This document shows, piece after piece, positions 42,544 through 51,013 of a stretch of DNA of 64,000 nt. Position numbers and translations under genes: made by a program. Position 1 is the first letter of the stretch; each line of letters opens with the position of its first letter. The stretch spans positions 62,001-126,000 of the forward strand of contig NZ_ATTQ01000013.1 in the NCBI RefSeq assembly GCF_000419765.1, read 5' to 3'. Source of the stretch: Rhizobium mongolense USDA 1844. GTDB lineage: Bacteria; Pseudomonadota; Alphaproteobacteria; Rhizobiales; Rhizobiaceae. The notes beneath the pieces are model-generated. The model had not been told where the DNA came from. It ran no database searches and saw only the letters and a list, made by a program, of their open reading frames with translations.

Positions 42544-45279
42544 ATGAATGCCGAAACCCAACGCCTCAAGGAGGCGCGAGAGGGGAAAGCCGAGTGGAAG
42601 AAATGGGGCCCCTATCTGTCCGAGCGGCAGTGGGGTACCGTTCGCGAGGACTACAGCAAGGACGGCGGCGCATGGGACTACTTCACCCATGACCAGACAC
42701 GGTCGCGCGCCTATCGCTGGGGCGAGGACGGTCTGGCGGGCATCAGCGACGAGAAGCAGCGGCTCTGTTTCGCGCTGGCTCTGTGGAACGGCCGCGACCC
42801 GATCCTGAAGGAGCGCCTGTTCGGCCTCACGAACAGCGAAGGCAATCACGGCGAGGACGTTAAGGAGTACTACTTCTACCTGGATTCGACACCGACTCAC
42901 TCGTACATGAAGTATCTCTACAAGTATCCTCAAGCCGCCTTCCCCTACGACGACCTAGTGAAGACAAACAGCCGGCGCGGAAAAGACGACCTCGAATACG
43001 AACTGATCGACACCGGCGTATTCGACGATGATCGCTACTTCGATGTCTTCGTCGAATATGCCAAGGCGGCGCCCGACGATGTTCTCGTCGAGATCACGGT
43101 GGCCAATCGCGGCCCGCAAGCGGCCACGCTGCACGTGCTGCCGACATTGTGGTTCAGGAACAGATGGTCATGGGGTGAAGAACGCCAGAGGCCGATCCTG
43201 GAACGTGTAAAGGGCGACGATGCTCTCAGCGTGATTGCAGCCAAGGCGCCTCCTGGAAATGCTGAAGCGGTTGAATCCGGGCGGCCGGCAGCGGTTACAA
43301 CACGATATCTCTACTGCGACGGGTCGCCAGCGCTTTTGTTCACGGAGAACGAGACGAACAACGAACGTCTGTTCGGGATTCCGAGCGCCAGTCCGTTTGT
43401 CAAGGACGGGATCGACAGCTTTGTCGTGCACGGCAGCATCGACTCGGTGAACCCGAAGCAGATAGGAACCAAGGCCGCGGCGCATTACGCTGTCACCGTG
43501 GACGCCGCGCAGTCGCAGACGCTGCGGCTCCGGTTGTGCGACGTGCAGCCGCCTGCGAAGTCGAAGGATGCTCGAAGAATGTTCGGCCGTTCGTTCGACG
43601 ACGTTATGCAGGCTCGCCGTCAGGAAGCCGACGCGTTCTATGCTTCCATCACGCCGACCTCGATGACCGCCGACGCCGCCAATGTCATGCGCCAGGCTCT
43701 GGCGGGCATGATGTGGGGCAAGCAGTTCTATCTCTATGACGTGAAACGATGGCTGGAGGAACATGGCACGGATCCGTTCGACCCGAGGCGCCGGATCGCA
43801 CAGCGCAACGTCGGCTGGCATCACATGTACAATGCAGACATCATCTCCATGCCGGACAAGTGGGAGTATCCTTGGTACGCGGCCTGGGATCTGGCATTCC
43901 AGGTGATCGCGCTGACGATGGTCGATCCCGACTTTGGCAAGGATCAGATCGATCTGATGCTGCGCGAAGCCTACATGCATCCGAACGGACAGATTCCCGC
44001 ATACGAATGGAACTTTGGCGACGTCAACCCGCCGGTCCACGCATGGGCGACCATCTTCACCTACCGTCTGGAGCAGGCAAGGTCAGGCAAAGGCGACGTC
44101 GCCTGGCTTCAGAGGTCCTTTCAGAAACTGCTTTTGAACTTCACCTGGTGGGTCAACCGCAAAGACCGATCCGGCAAGAATGTTTTCGAAGGCGGCTTCC
44201 TAGGGCTGGACAACATCGGGGTGTTCGACCGCAGCGCGCCGCTGCCAACCGGGGGCTACCTGGAGCAGGCAGACGGCACCGCATGGATGGCGCTCTACTG
44301 CCAGAACATGATGGAGATCGCGACCGAACTAGCTCTCAAAGGCGCCGGCGGCGAGGAGATGGTACTCAAATTCACGCAGCATTTCCTATGGATAGCGTCG
44401 GCGATGATCCACGCAGGCGACGAGGTCGGAATGTGGGACGAGGAGGACGGGTTCTTCTACGACGTCCTGCGCCTGCCGGATGGGCAGGCGCAGCGTCTCA
44501 AGGTCCGCTCGATGGTCGGCTTGCTTCCGCTCTGCGCCGCCACAGTTTTCGAGGGCGATCTCTATCGGAGGTATCCCGAGATCACCAAGCAGATCAGGCA
44601 TTTCTTCGATGTGCGCCCGGAATTGATCGCCTTCATCCATGACCCGCGCAAGCCGGGCCACGCCGATCGCCGGCTCGCCTCGATACTGGACGGGAACAAG
44701 CTTCGTCGTGTGCTGTCGACAATGCTCGACGAGAACGAATTCCTCAGTTCCTACGGCATCAGGGCACTGTCGCGCTACCATGCGGAACACCCCTACGTCT
44801 TCCAGGTCGGCGATCAGCAGCACCGCGTAGCCTATCTCCCGGCGGAATCCGACAGTGGCATGTTTGGCGGAAACTCAAATTGGCGCGGCCCGATATGGAT
44901 GCCGATGAACGGTCTGATCATCCGGGCGCTGCTGCAATACCACAGCTACTATGGCAACCATTTCACCGTTGAATGTCCCACGGGCTCTGGCCGTCACATG
45001 AACCTCTATCAGGTCGCCGAGGAACTCACCCAGCGCTTATCGGCCATCTTCCTGCGGGGGTCGGACGGGACAAGGCCTGTGTTCGGCGGAGCTGCAAAGT
45101 TCCAGGAGGATCCTTACTGGCGCGACTGTCTGCAGTTCTACGAATACTTCCACGGCGACAACGGCGCCGGCCTTGGCGCAAACCACCAGACGGGCTGGAC
45201 CGGGTTCATCGCTCGGGCGATGCATCTGTTCGCCTCGGATTCGGCCGAGGAGTGGCTTGAGCGGGCCAAAAGCTCTTAG
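42544..45279 (+). CDS. GH63/MGH1-like glycoside hydrolase
   Basis: A 911-residue soluble protein with no signal peptide. The N-terminus (ERQWGTVREDYSKDGGAWDYF, RAYRWGEDGLAGISD) and the C-terminal (alpha/alpha)6 barrel (KWEYPWYAAWDLAFQVIAL, PNGQIPAYEWNFGDVNPPVHAWA, GGNSNWRGPIWMPMNGLI) match the mannosyl-oligosaccharide glucosidase-like family GH63. Bacterial members cleave alpha-glucosides or mannosylglycerate-type solutes. An intracellular role in turnover of a storage sugar or compatible solute is likely, but the substrate is not determined. The start is set at 42544; frames upstream would cross the palindrome. Confidence 0.88.
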   Translation: MNAETQRLKEAREGKAEWKKWGPYLSERQWGTVREDYSKDGGAWDYFTHDQTRSRAYRWGEDGLAGISDEKQRLCFALALWNGRDPILKERLFGLTNSEGNHGEDVKEYYFYLDSTPTHSYMKYLYKYPQAAFPYDDLVKTNSRRGKDDLEYELIDTGVFDDDRYFDVFVEYAKAAPDDVLVEITVANRGPQAATLHVLPTLWFRNRWSWGEERQRPILERVKGDDALSVIAAKAPPGNAEAVESGRPAAVTTRYLYCDGSPALLFTENETNNERLFGIPSASPFVKDGIDSFVVHGSIDSVNPKQIGTKAAAHYAVTVDAAQSQTLRLRLCDVQPPAKSKDARRMFGRSFDDVMQARRQEADAFYASITPTSMTADAANVMRQALAGMMWGKQFYLYDVKRWLEEHGTDPFDPRRRIAQRNVGWHHMYNADIISMPDKWEYPWYAAWDLAFQVIALTMVDPDFGKDQIDLMLREAYMHPNGQIPAYEWNFGDVNPPVHAWATIFTYRLEQARSGKGDVAWLQRSFQKLLLNFTWWVNRKDRSGKNVFEGGFLGLDNIGVFDRSAPLPTGGYLEQADGTAWMALYCQNMMEIATELALKGAGGEEMVLKFTQHFLWIASAMIHAGDEVGMWDEEDGFFYDVLRLPDGQAQRLKVRSMVGLLPLCAATVFEGDLYRRYPEITKQIRHFFDVRPELIAFIHDPRKPGHADRRLASILDGNKLRRVLSTMLDENEFLSSYGIRALSRYHAEHPYVFQVGDQQHRVAYLPAESDSGMFGGNSNWRGPIWMPMNGLIIRALLQYHSYYGNHFTVECPTGSGRHMNLYQVAEELTQRLSAIFLRGSDGTRPVFGGAAKFQEDPYWRDCLQFYEYFHGDNGAGLGANHQTGWTGFIARAMHLFASDSAEEWLERAKSS

Positions 45280-45350
45280 CCGCAGATGCTCGTGGCGCCG
45301 ATCGAATTCACGCCGGACGGCTCGGCTCCGGCAAACGAGGAGCGGTCATC

Positions 45351-46210
45351 ATGGAAAGTTACTACGAGAACCGGCAGTTGCCTCGACCCGTGATTCCAAC
45401 ACTGCCACCGGTCCATCTGTTGAAGGGGCAGACTGCCCTCGTCACCGGTGCTAATTCCGGGATCGGTCGTGGTATCGCCCTCGCCCTCGGCAAGGCCGGA
45501 GCGAACGTGGTCGTAAACTACGTCACGGCACCAGAGGACGCCGCGCGGGTCGTGGACGAGATCCAACAGGGTGGCGTACGCGCACTTGCGGTCGCGACCG
45601 ACGTCTCCAATGAGACGCAGGTCGAGGCGATGTTCGCGACCGCCGTCAAGGAATTCGGCACGGTCGACGTGTTCGTCAACAACGCCGGACTTCAGCGAGA
45701 CGCCCCCTTTCACGAAATGACGAGCGCCCAGTGGGACACCGTCATGAACGTCAACCTCAAGGGAGCGTTTCTATGTTCGCGCGCGGCCGTCCGGGAGTTT
45801 CTCCGACGGGGCGTACGTCCTGACGTTTCGGTTGCGGCTGGCAAGATTATCTTCATCAGCTCGGTCCATGAAGTCATCCCCTGGGCCGGGCACGTGAACT
45901 ATGCGGCGTCCAAGGGCGGACTGATGCTTCTTATGAAAAGTGTTGCGCAGGAAGTCGCCGAAAAGCGCATCCGGGTGAACAGCATTGCCCCAGGTGCCAT
46001 TCGCACGCCGATCAATACCAGCGCGTGGGAAACGTCGGAAGCCTACGCCGAACTGATGAAGCTCATTCCATACAAGCGCATTGGCGAAGCGGAGGAAATC
46101 GCCGAACGGCGGTGTGGCTCGCGTCGGACTTCACCGACTACATCGTCGGATCGACGATCTATGTCGACGGCGGAATGACGCTCTATCCCGGTTTCGAAAC
46201 CGGGGGCTAG
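45351..46210 (+). pseudogene. SDR-family oxidoreductase (glucose 1-dehydrogenase-like), frameshifted near the C-terminus
   Basis: It has cofactor motif TGANSGIGRGIALAL, the NNAG motif, the catalytic Ser in IIFISSVHEV and the YxxxK in HVNYAASKGGLM. Near 46105 one base is lost: the frame changes from AEEIAERR to AVWLASDFTDYIVGSTIYVD, which is the normal C-terminus and stops at 46210. Uncorrected, the protein would end with 25 wrong residues at 46178. All catalytic residues precede the shift, but the C-terminal substrate and tetramer region would be lost. A sequencing error is possible. It follows the glycosidase by 70 bp. Confidence 0.8.
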
Positions 46211-46265
46211 CACTGCTAATTGTGAGTGGTTCCGCTTTGTAATCGTCTGCCGAGGGTATGTAACG

Positions 46266-46712
46266 ATGTTGGTGCAAATTTTCATGGCGACTGTCCTGCT
46301 GCTCGCCACGATCCTCATTCACGGCGCAGCGGTGATGATTCTCTTTCGTATGGGACGAAACGTAATCGCCCATATGCACAGATCCCGGGCATACGCCCGC
46401 TTGGGCATCAGTTGCTTTTTTGTCGTCGGCTTCGTACTGGCCCATGTGATCGAGATCATGCTGTGGGCGACGGCGTACCGTTTCGCAGGTGAATTGCAGA
46501 GTTTTGAAGAGGCCACCTATTTCTCGGCGATTACTTACGCGACGATCGGTTATGGCGATATCACCTTGTCCAGGGAATGGCGTCTTGCCAGCGCCATCGA
46601 GGGTGTGAACGGGATTTTGCTGTTCGGATGGACGACGGCCTTTCTATTCAAAGTCTCAGAATTGTTGTGGTTCTCCAAGAGCGCTCAACATCCCGATCTT
46701 CATCAAGGGTGA
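46266..46712 (+). CDS. Two-helix potassium channel family protein
   Basis: A 148-residue membrane protein with helices at about 3-25 (QIFMATVLLLATILIHGAAV), 46-68 (LGISCFFVVGFVLAHVIEI) and 108-130. The ion-channel pore signature TIGYGD is in ATYFSAITYATIGYGDITL. It lacks a ligand-binding domain. It probably forms a tetrameric K+-selective pore in the inner membrane. It is followed five bases later by the permease gene. Confidence 0.85.
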   Translation: MLVQIFMATVLLLATILIHGAAVMILFRMGRNVIAHMHRSRAYARLGISCFFVVGFVLAHVIEIMLWATAYRFAGELQSFEEATYFSAITYATIGYGDITLSREWRLASAIEGVNGILLFGWTTAFLFKVSELLWFSKSAQHPDLHQG

Positions 46713-46717
46713 AGCCC

Positions 46718-47803
46718 ATGCAGCAAATGCCCAGTGATTACGATCAGCGTCGGTACATCATCGAGACAGCTCTGGCGTTGCTGCTCGTGTCAGTCCTGGT
46801 AACCGCGACATTCTGGGTGCTGCTGCCTTTTGTCGGCGTTCTCACCTATGCGGTAATTCTTGCTACAGCCACGGCGGGGCTTTTCGACTGGTTAGTGGAG
46901 CGGTTGAACGGAAGGCGACGCCTCGCTGCGGTGATCTTCGGCACAGTCGTCGCGACCATCACCGTCGTCCCTTTGGTCTATCTCTGGTCGACCGTCGCCG
47001 ATCATCTGACTGTCGCCGAAGCGTGGCTGAACGCCGCCAGCAGCCACGGAATCCCTAACCTGCCCGGATGGATCGCGGGCTTCCCGGTGCTCGGAAAGAA
47101 AGTAGCGACAGTATGGCAGGAGCTGCAGCGAGATGGTCTGGTGCTGCTGGAACGCTATCAACCCCAGCTCGCTTCCGCAGGAAAGTGGCTCCTGAATTTG
47201 GGCGCGGGTCTTGTCGTCGCTATCCTGGAGATTTTCATCGGTGTCATAGTGGCCGCCACGATACATGCCTCGCGCGCCCAGTTGCTGCGATACGTTTCCG
47301 CCATCATCGAACGCATCGTGGGCCCGAAGAGTAACGAACTGCTCGGTGCGGCCGGGAAGGCGATAAGGGGCGTTGCAATCGGTGTGATTGGAACGGCTCT
47401 GATCGAGGGAGTGCTTGCATGGATCGCCTTCGCAGTCGCTGGGGTTCCGGCTGCGATCGGTTTGGCCGCCGCGACATTCTTTTTGGCCATTATTCAATTG
47501 GGACCGCTTCCGGTTTGGCTTCCGGTGGCGATCTGGCTGGGTTCGGAAGGCGAGACGGGCTGGGCGATCTTCACGGCCGCCTGGGGTGTGATTGTGCTCA
47601 TGGGAGCAGACAACATCCTAAAGCCCATGCTGATCGCACGGAGCGGCCAGCTGCCGCTGCTTGTGCTGTTCATCGGCGTGATCGGCGGATTGGCGGCCTG
47701 GGGTTTCACAGGCATGTTTATCGGCGCAACGACGCTCGCCATCCTTTGGACCGTGCTGCAGGCTTGGCTAGGCACGCGTGAAGATGGGATTGCAGACGCG
47801 TGA
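46718..47803 (+). CDS. AI-2E family transporter (PerM/TqsA family)
   Basis: A 361-residue inner-membrane protein with the typical layout: two N-terminal helix pairs (ALALLLVSVLVTATFWVLLPF, VGVLTYAVILATATAGLFDWL), a soluble amphipathic middle, and a C-terminal helical block with GADNILKPMLIARSGQLPLLV, the conserved family motif. Members export autoinducer-2 or work as ion antiporters, so the substrate here is open. The ATG at 46718 is chosen; a GTG three codons earlier is in frame. Confidence 0.85.
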   Translation: MQQMPSDYDQRRYIIETALALLLVSVLVTATFWVLLPFVGVLTYAVILATATAGLFDWLVERLNGRRRLAAVIFGTVVATITVVPLVYLWSTVADHLTVAEAWLNAASSHGIPNLPGWIAGFPVLGKKVATVWQELQRDGLVLLERYQPQLASAGKWLLNLGAGLVVAILEIFIGVIVAATIHASRAQLLRYVSAIIERIVGPKSNELLGAAGKAIRGVAIGVIGTALIEGVLAWIAFAVAGVPAAIGLAAATFFLAIIQLGPLPVWLPVAIWLGSEGETGWAIFTAAWGVIVLMGADNILKPMLIARSGQLPLLVLFIGVIGGLAAWGFTGMFIGATTLAILWTVLQAWLGTREDGIADA

Positions 47804-47844
47804 ATCTATCTTCCAACGCTTGCTTGCCGAAACGCAACCCAGCG

Positions 47845-48132
47845 TCAGGGCTGCAAATCGTAACACTGCGCCCTGCGGCTGCCGGTCTGGCAGGTCGGCG
47901 AGAAATGGAGCCGATAATGCCCCTGCCTCATGCACTCGGCGAACGCTTTCGGATCCGGCGGATCCTTCCAAAGGTGCGTGAGCTCGCAGTGCTTGCGGAC
48001 GTCGACGAAGTTCTCGGTTCTCTCGACGGCGCCTACTGAAGCTGCCGAAGAGATTGCGGCCACGAATATCGCGCAGCTCACGGCCGCCGATTTCGTCAAG
48101 ATGAAAGTACTCCTGGGCGACGCCCGCGTCAT
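47845..48132 (-). CDS. Small secreted cysteine-containing protein
   Basis: A 95-residue protein with a signal peptide (SAAVSCAIFVAAISSAASVGAVE) and a mature part with four cysteines (KHCELTHLW, FAECMRQG, SPTCQTG, AQCYDLQ). It is probably periplasmic with two disulfides. The start codon overlaps the stop of the DUF2955 gene by four bases (ATGA), so it is the last gene of the HlyD export operon. Function unknown. Confidence 0.65.
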   Translation of the reverse strand: MTRASPRSTFILTKSAAVSCAIFVAAISSAASVGAVERTENFVDVRKHCELTHLWKDPPDPKAFAECMRQGHYRLHFSPTCQTGSRRAQCYDLQP

Positions 48133-49157
48133 GCCGGAATCCCCTTCGAGTTGCTGGTGCGCGGCCAAAGGATCGCGGCGAACAGCAGGGCGTAGATCAA
48201 GGCCGCGCCGACATAGACGATTCGGGTGGCGAAGGATTCTGCGGAGCTCCCCGGAAGGGGCGAAACCCCCAGACCGAAGAGGATCAGGAAGGTCGTCAAA
48301 GCGCCTGCGAATACCGCGGCGTCCTTCGACCGTCCAGCAGCGCGTCCTCCCAGCAAAAGGGCGACGATGAGAACGATAAGAAAGATCGAAAGCAGGCTTG
48401 GCCGCAACGTCAGCGCCGCGTAGGCGACTGATGCGAGGACTCCCCCGAAGAGATTGACGAGCACGAGTCCGACCGCCGCCCGGCTGCTTCCCGCGACGTC
48501 GAGCTGCCCGAGCAGGGACGCCACCGTTATGGGAATGACTGCCGCGGCGGTCAGGTTGTCGCTCGTCAGGCAGATTACGACGGAGGTCAGAAGTATCCCC
48601 GTATTCGCCAGCGCCCGACGCAGGGCTGGTGGCCGTTCACCGGACGAGACGGCCTCGAGATTCTGCCCGGCGGGTTCAGGGAAGATCGCATATGCCAGCC
48701 ACATCAGGATCGTTCCTGACAGCACCCCTGTGACCAGGATGGACAGGATGGAATTGGCGAGGTCCTTGTTAAGGATGCCAAGCAGGGGGACGATGATCGC
48801 AACGACGAGCACGAGAAAGACGGCCTGGCCCCCCTTCCCCGCCGACTGCGCGACGAAGCAGGCAAAATAGGTCAGCCCCAGCAGGAGAAGGAAAGGCGCA
48901 GGCCGGTCGCCGAATAGGTTGGTGAGAGCCATCATTGCGATCCCGGCAATGAGGATCACCATCGCTGCGCCGACCGTTTTTCCAAACGGCATCGGTCGCG
49001 AACTGCCGAGCAGGAATTGTGCTGCAAAGAGCGGACCGAGGAACGGCACGATAGCCCCCGCATACACTGCGAACGTGAAGCCGATCGAGACCGCGAACGC
49101 GACGCGCAGGCCCTTGCGTTTCTGCTCCTCGACCGCGATAGTCCGGTCAGTTGACAT
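48129..49157 (-). CDS. DUF2955 / FUSC-like membrane protein
   Basis: A 342-residue inner-membrane protein with about ten hydrophobic segments (for example VAFAVSIGFTFAVYAGAIVPF, PAPFLLLLGLTYFACFVAQS, ILSILVTGVLSGTILMWLAYAIF). DUF2955 proteins pair with HlyD-type periplasmic adaptors, like the AaeA/AaeB aromatic-acid efflux pair. It starts inside the HlyD gene (11-bp overlap). The exported compound is unknown. No outer-membrane channel gene is adjacent. Confidence 0.85.
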   Translation of the reverse strand: MSTDRTIAVEEQKRKGLRVAFAVSIGFTFAVYAGAIVPFLGPLFAAQFLLGSSRPMPFGKTVGAAMVILIAGIAMMALTNLFGDRPAPFLLLLGLTYFACFVAQSAGKGGQAVFLVLVVAIIVPLLGILNKDLANSILSILVTGVLSGTILMWLAYAIFPEPAGQNLEAVSSGERPPALRRALANTGILLTSVVICLTSDNLTAAAVIPITVASLLGQLDVAGSSRAAVGLVLVNLFGGVLASVAYAALTLRPSLLSIFLIVLIVALLLGGRAAGRSKDAAVFAGALTTFLILFGLGVSPLPGSSAESFATRIVYVGAALIYALLFAAILWPRTSNSKGIPA

Positions 49158-50262
49158 AGGTCAGAACCGACATGATGCGTATCCAGAGCGAACCCCAGGC
49201 GTTCGTCACAGGGTTATCGCCCGTGTAGATGACGACCGTCGCCTGCGAGCCGTAGCGAACTCCGCCCTTGGGCCGCTCCTCCTCGTTCATGATGAGCCGC
49301 ACTGGAAACCGCTGCGCCTCCTGCACCCAACCGCTGTCGTTTCTGATCGTCGGCAGCCCGGTGTTCGGATCTGTGCCGCCCTCCGAGACGCCGAAACCAA
49401 CGCTCTCGACTTTCGCTGGAAACACACGACCGGGAAGGGCGTCGAAGAGGACATCCGCTCGGTTGCCCACGGCGACCTTCTCAAGGCTGTTTTCCTTGAA
49501 CGCGGCGGCAATCCAGATTGTGCCGGCATCGATGAAGGTCATGGCGGGCTGTGCAGCCGACACGACCTTGCCGGTAGAGAGTTGGAGGTTGGTCACGACC
49601 CCGGCCGAAGGTGCTCGAACAGTGGTCCGCACCAGATCGAGCCGAGCCTTTTCGAGCGCAGCCAGAGCTGCCCGGAGCTGCGGATTGTCATTTCCGCTGG
49701 GACCGAGCTGCTCCTTTGCCTTGGCCAGCTCGGCCTCAGCACCGGAGACCGCCGCCTCTGCCTGACCGAAAGCCGATTTGGCTGCATCGGCCCGTGCCTT
49801 GGAGTATACGCCCTGCTGTTGCAGCTCTGCGGCGCGCGCAGATTGTACGCGAAGATTGTCCCGATCCACCTGGGCCGTCACGAGTTTCGCCTGCGCCGCA
49901 TCGACTGCAGCGGTTGAAGCGCCCATCGATTGGCCGACGCTTGCAAGGCTCGCCTCGGCCTCACTGACCGCGAGTTCGAAGCGCTCCGGATCGATGCGGA
50001 AAAGGACCTGGTCGGCGTCGACCCGCGAATTGTCGATGACGTTGACCTCGATGACCCGGCCGGTCACCTCAGGCGCGATGCCGACGACATAGGCTTGAAC
50101 CTGAGCTTGCGAGGTCGACGGCGTCCGCCGCTCCATGAAGATGGAGAGGACGAACAGGACCAGCGCCAGGAGGACGACGACGAGCGCGATCCTGCGCAAT
50201 GGGTTCCGGGGCGCTGGAGAACTCGCAGGCTCGTGTAAGGTCTCGGACAACACGGTATTCAT
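49147..50262 (-). CDS. HlyD/EmrA-type membrane fusion protein
   Basis: A 371-residue periplasmic adaptor. It has a single N-terminal anchor (RIALVVVLLALVLFVLSIFM), a biotinyl-lipoyl-like domain (YVVGIAPEVTGRVIEVNVIDNSRV), an alpha-helical hairpin (AAVDAAQAKLVTAQVDRDNLRVQSARAAEL region) and a beta-barrel end (RAPSAGVVTNLQLSTGKVV). It bridges the inner-membrane DUF2955 protein to an outer-membrane exit duct. Its stop overlaps the next gene by 11 bp. The start at 50262 matches the family; 75 upstream in-frame residues are rejected. Confidence 0.88.
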   Translation of the reverse strand: MNTVLSETLHEPASSPAPRNPLRRIALVVVLLALVLFVLSIFMERRTPSTSQAQVQAYVVGIAPEVTGRVIEVNVIDNSRVDADQVLFRIDPERFELAVSEAEASLASVGQSMGASTAAVDAAQAKLVTAQVDRDNLRVQSARAAELQQQGVYSKARADAAKSAFGQAEAAVSGAEAELAKAKEQLGPSGNDNPQLRAALAALEKARLDLVRTTVRAPSAGVVTNLQLSTGKVVSAAQPAMTFIDAGTIWIAAAFKENSLEKVAVGNRADVLFDALPGRVFPAKVESVGFGVSEGGTDPNTGLPTIRNDSGWVQEAQRFPVRLIMNEEERPKGGVRYGSQATVVIYTGDNPVTNAWGSLWIRIMSVLTYVN

Positions 50263-50339
50263 CCTTCGAATGCGAGAGTTGTATGGGGTATCTGTCTTGG
50301 TCTGCAACGATGTCGGCGGTCTCGGGCTCGTCGCCCTGT

Positions 50340-50633
50340 TCACCGGGGAGGCTGCGCGGATGGTGGACGAAGCGGGAGCACCGTCGCGCTGTCGAGCGCG
50401 TCTTCGATCTCCTTCCCAAGTCCGGCAACCAACTCTTGGTATTCCGCACAACGCTCCTCGCGGTTCGGGTCTTCCGACGCACGCCATTTGGCCAGCTCCA
50501 TCTGGGCTTCCGCAAAATCCCGGCAGATCTCGCAGAACACGTCGTCCCGTGATGCAAGTTCTTCGATCGCCTTGGCTCTGATCGGAAACTGCAGCCTGAC
50601 AGCGGCCACGCCTTCATCCATCGTCGACTCCAT
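50340..50633 (-). CDS. Hypothetical 97-residue protein
   Basis: A charged, helical soluble protein (AKAIEELASRDDVFCEICRDFAEAQMELAKWRASE ... ELVAGLGKEIEDAL). Similar short proteins occur on rhizobial replicons, but I know of no function. It sits 77 bp upstream of the HlyD gene on the same strand and directly downstream of the palindromic operator at 50709, so it is likely the first gene of the export operon. The ATG at 50621 is an alternative start. Confidence 0.55.
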   Translation of the reverse strand: MESTMDEGVAAVRLQFPIRAKAIEELASRDDVFCEICRDFAEAQMELAKWRASEDPNREERCAEYQELVAGLGKEIEDALDSATVLPLRPPSAQPPR

Positions 50634-50708
50634 TTCACGACACTTGAGACCGTGCCGATCGAACGTGCTTCAAGGCTTCATGTTCGTGGATGAACGGGGG
50701 TTCGTGGA

Positions 50709-50727
50709 GTATGTTACTGTATCATAC
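50709..50727. promoter_or_regulatory. 19-bp palindromic operator upstream of the HlyD/DUF2955 operon
   Basis: GTATGTTAC-T-GTATCATAC is an inverted repeat with one mismatched position pair, and its left arm is identical to that of the element at 42447. It lies 76 bp before the hypothetical gene that leads the minus-strand export operon and 286 bp before the plus-strand hydrolase gene. A further half-site, GTAACATAC, is at 50889-50897. The rest of the gap 50634-51013 shows no gene. Confidence 0.6.
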
Positions 50728-51013
50728 AAGCCGACGACGGCGTCGCCCGATCTTGATGCGGGCCGATTTCTTGCCGAACAGGTCTCGGACTGGCCGACGG
50801 CGGTCCTGCTTGCCGTCAGAGTCAAAGAACGATGGAAGCGCACACACTTGCGACTGATCGCGGTGCCGGGAACCGTCCCGCGGCCGGTGTAACATACCCG
50901 ATGCTACGGGTAAGCCCTCTCGTGTTCACATAGCTTTTCCTCGGGCCGGGAGTCGTCCGCTTCTGCATGAAGCGGCAATCTCGGTCATGGCGCAACGACC
51001 GCGAGGAACAGTG

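Noticed and set aside
50680..50892. Possible 70-residue plus-strand gene beginning MFVDERGFVEYVTVSYKP
   Set aside because: It has no ribosome binding site, it overlaps the palindromic operator, and its composition does not look like a protein.
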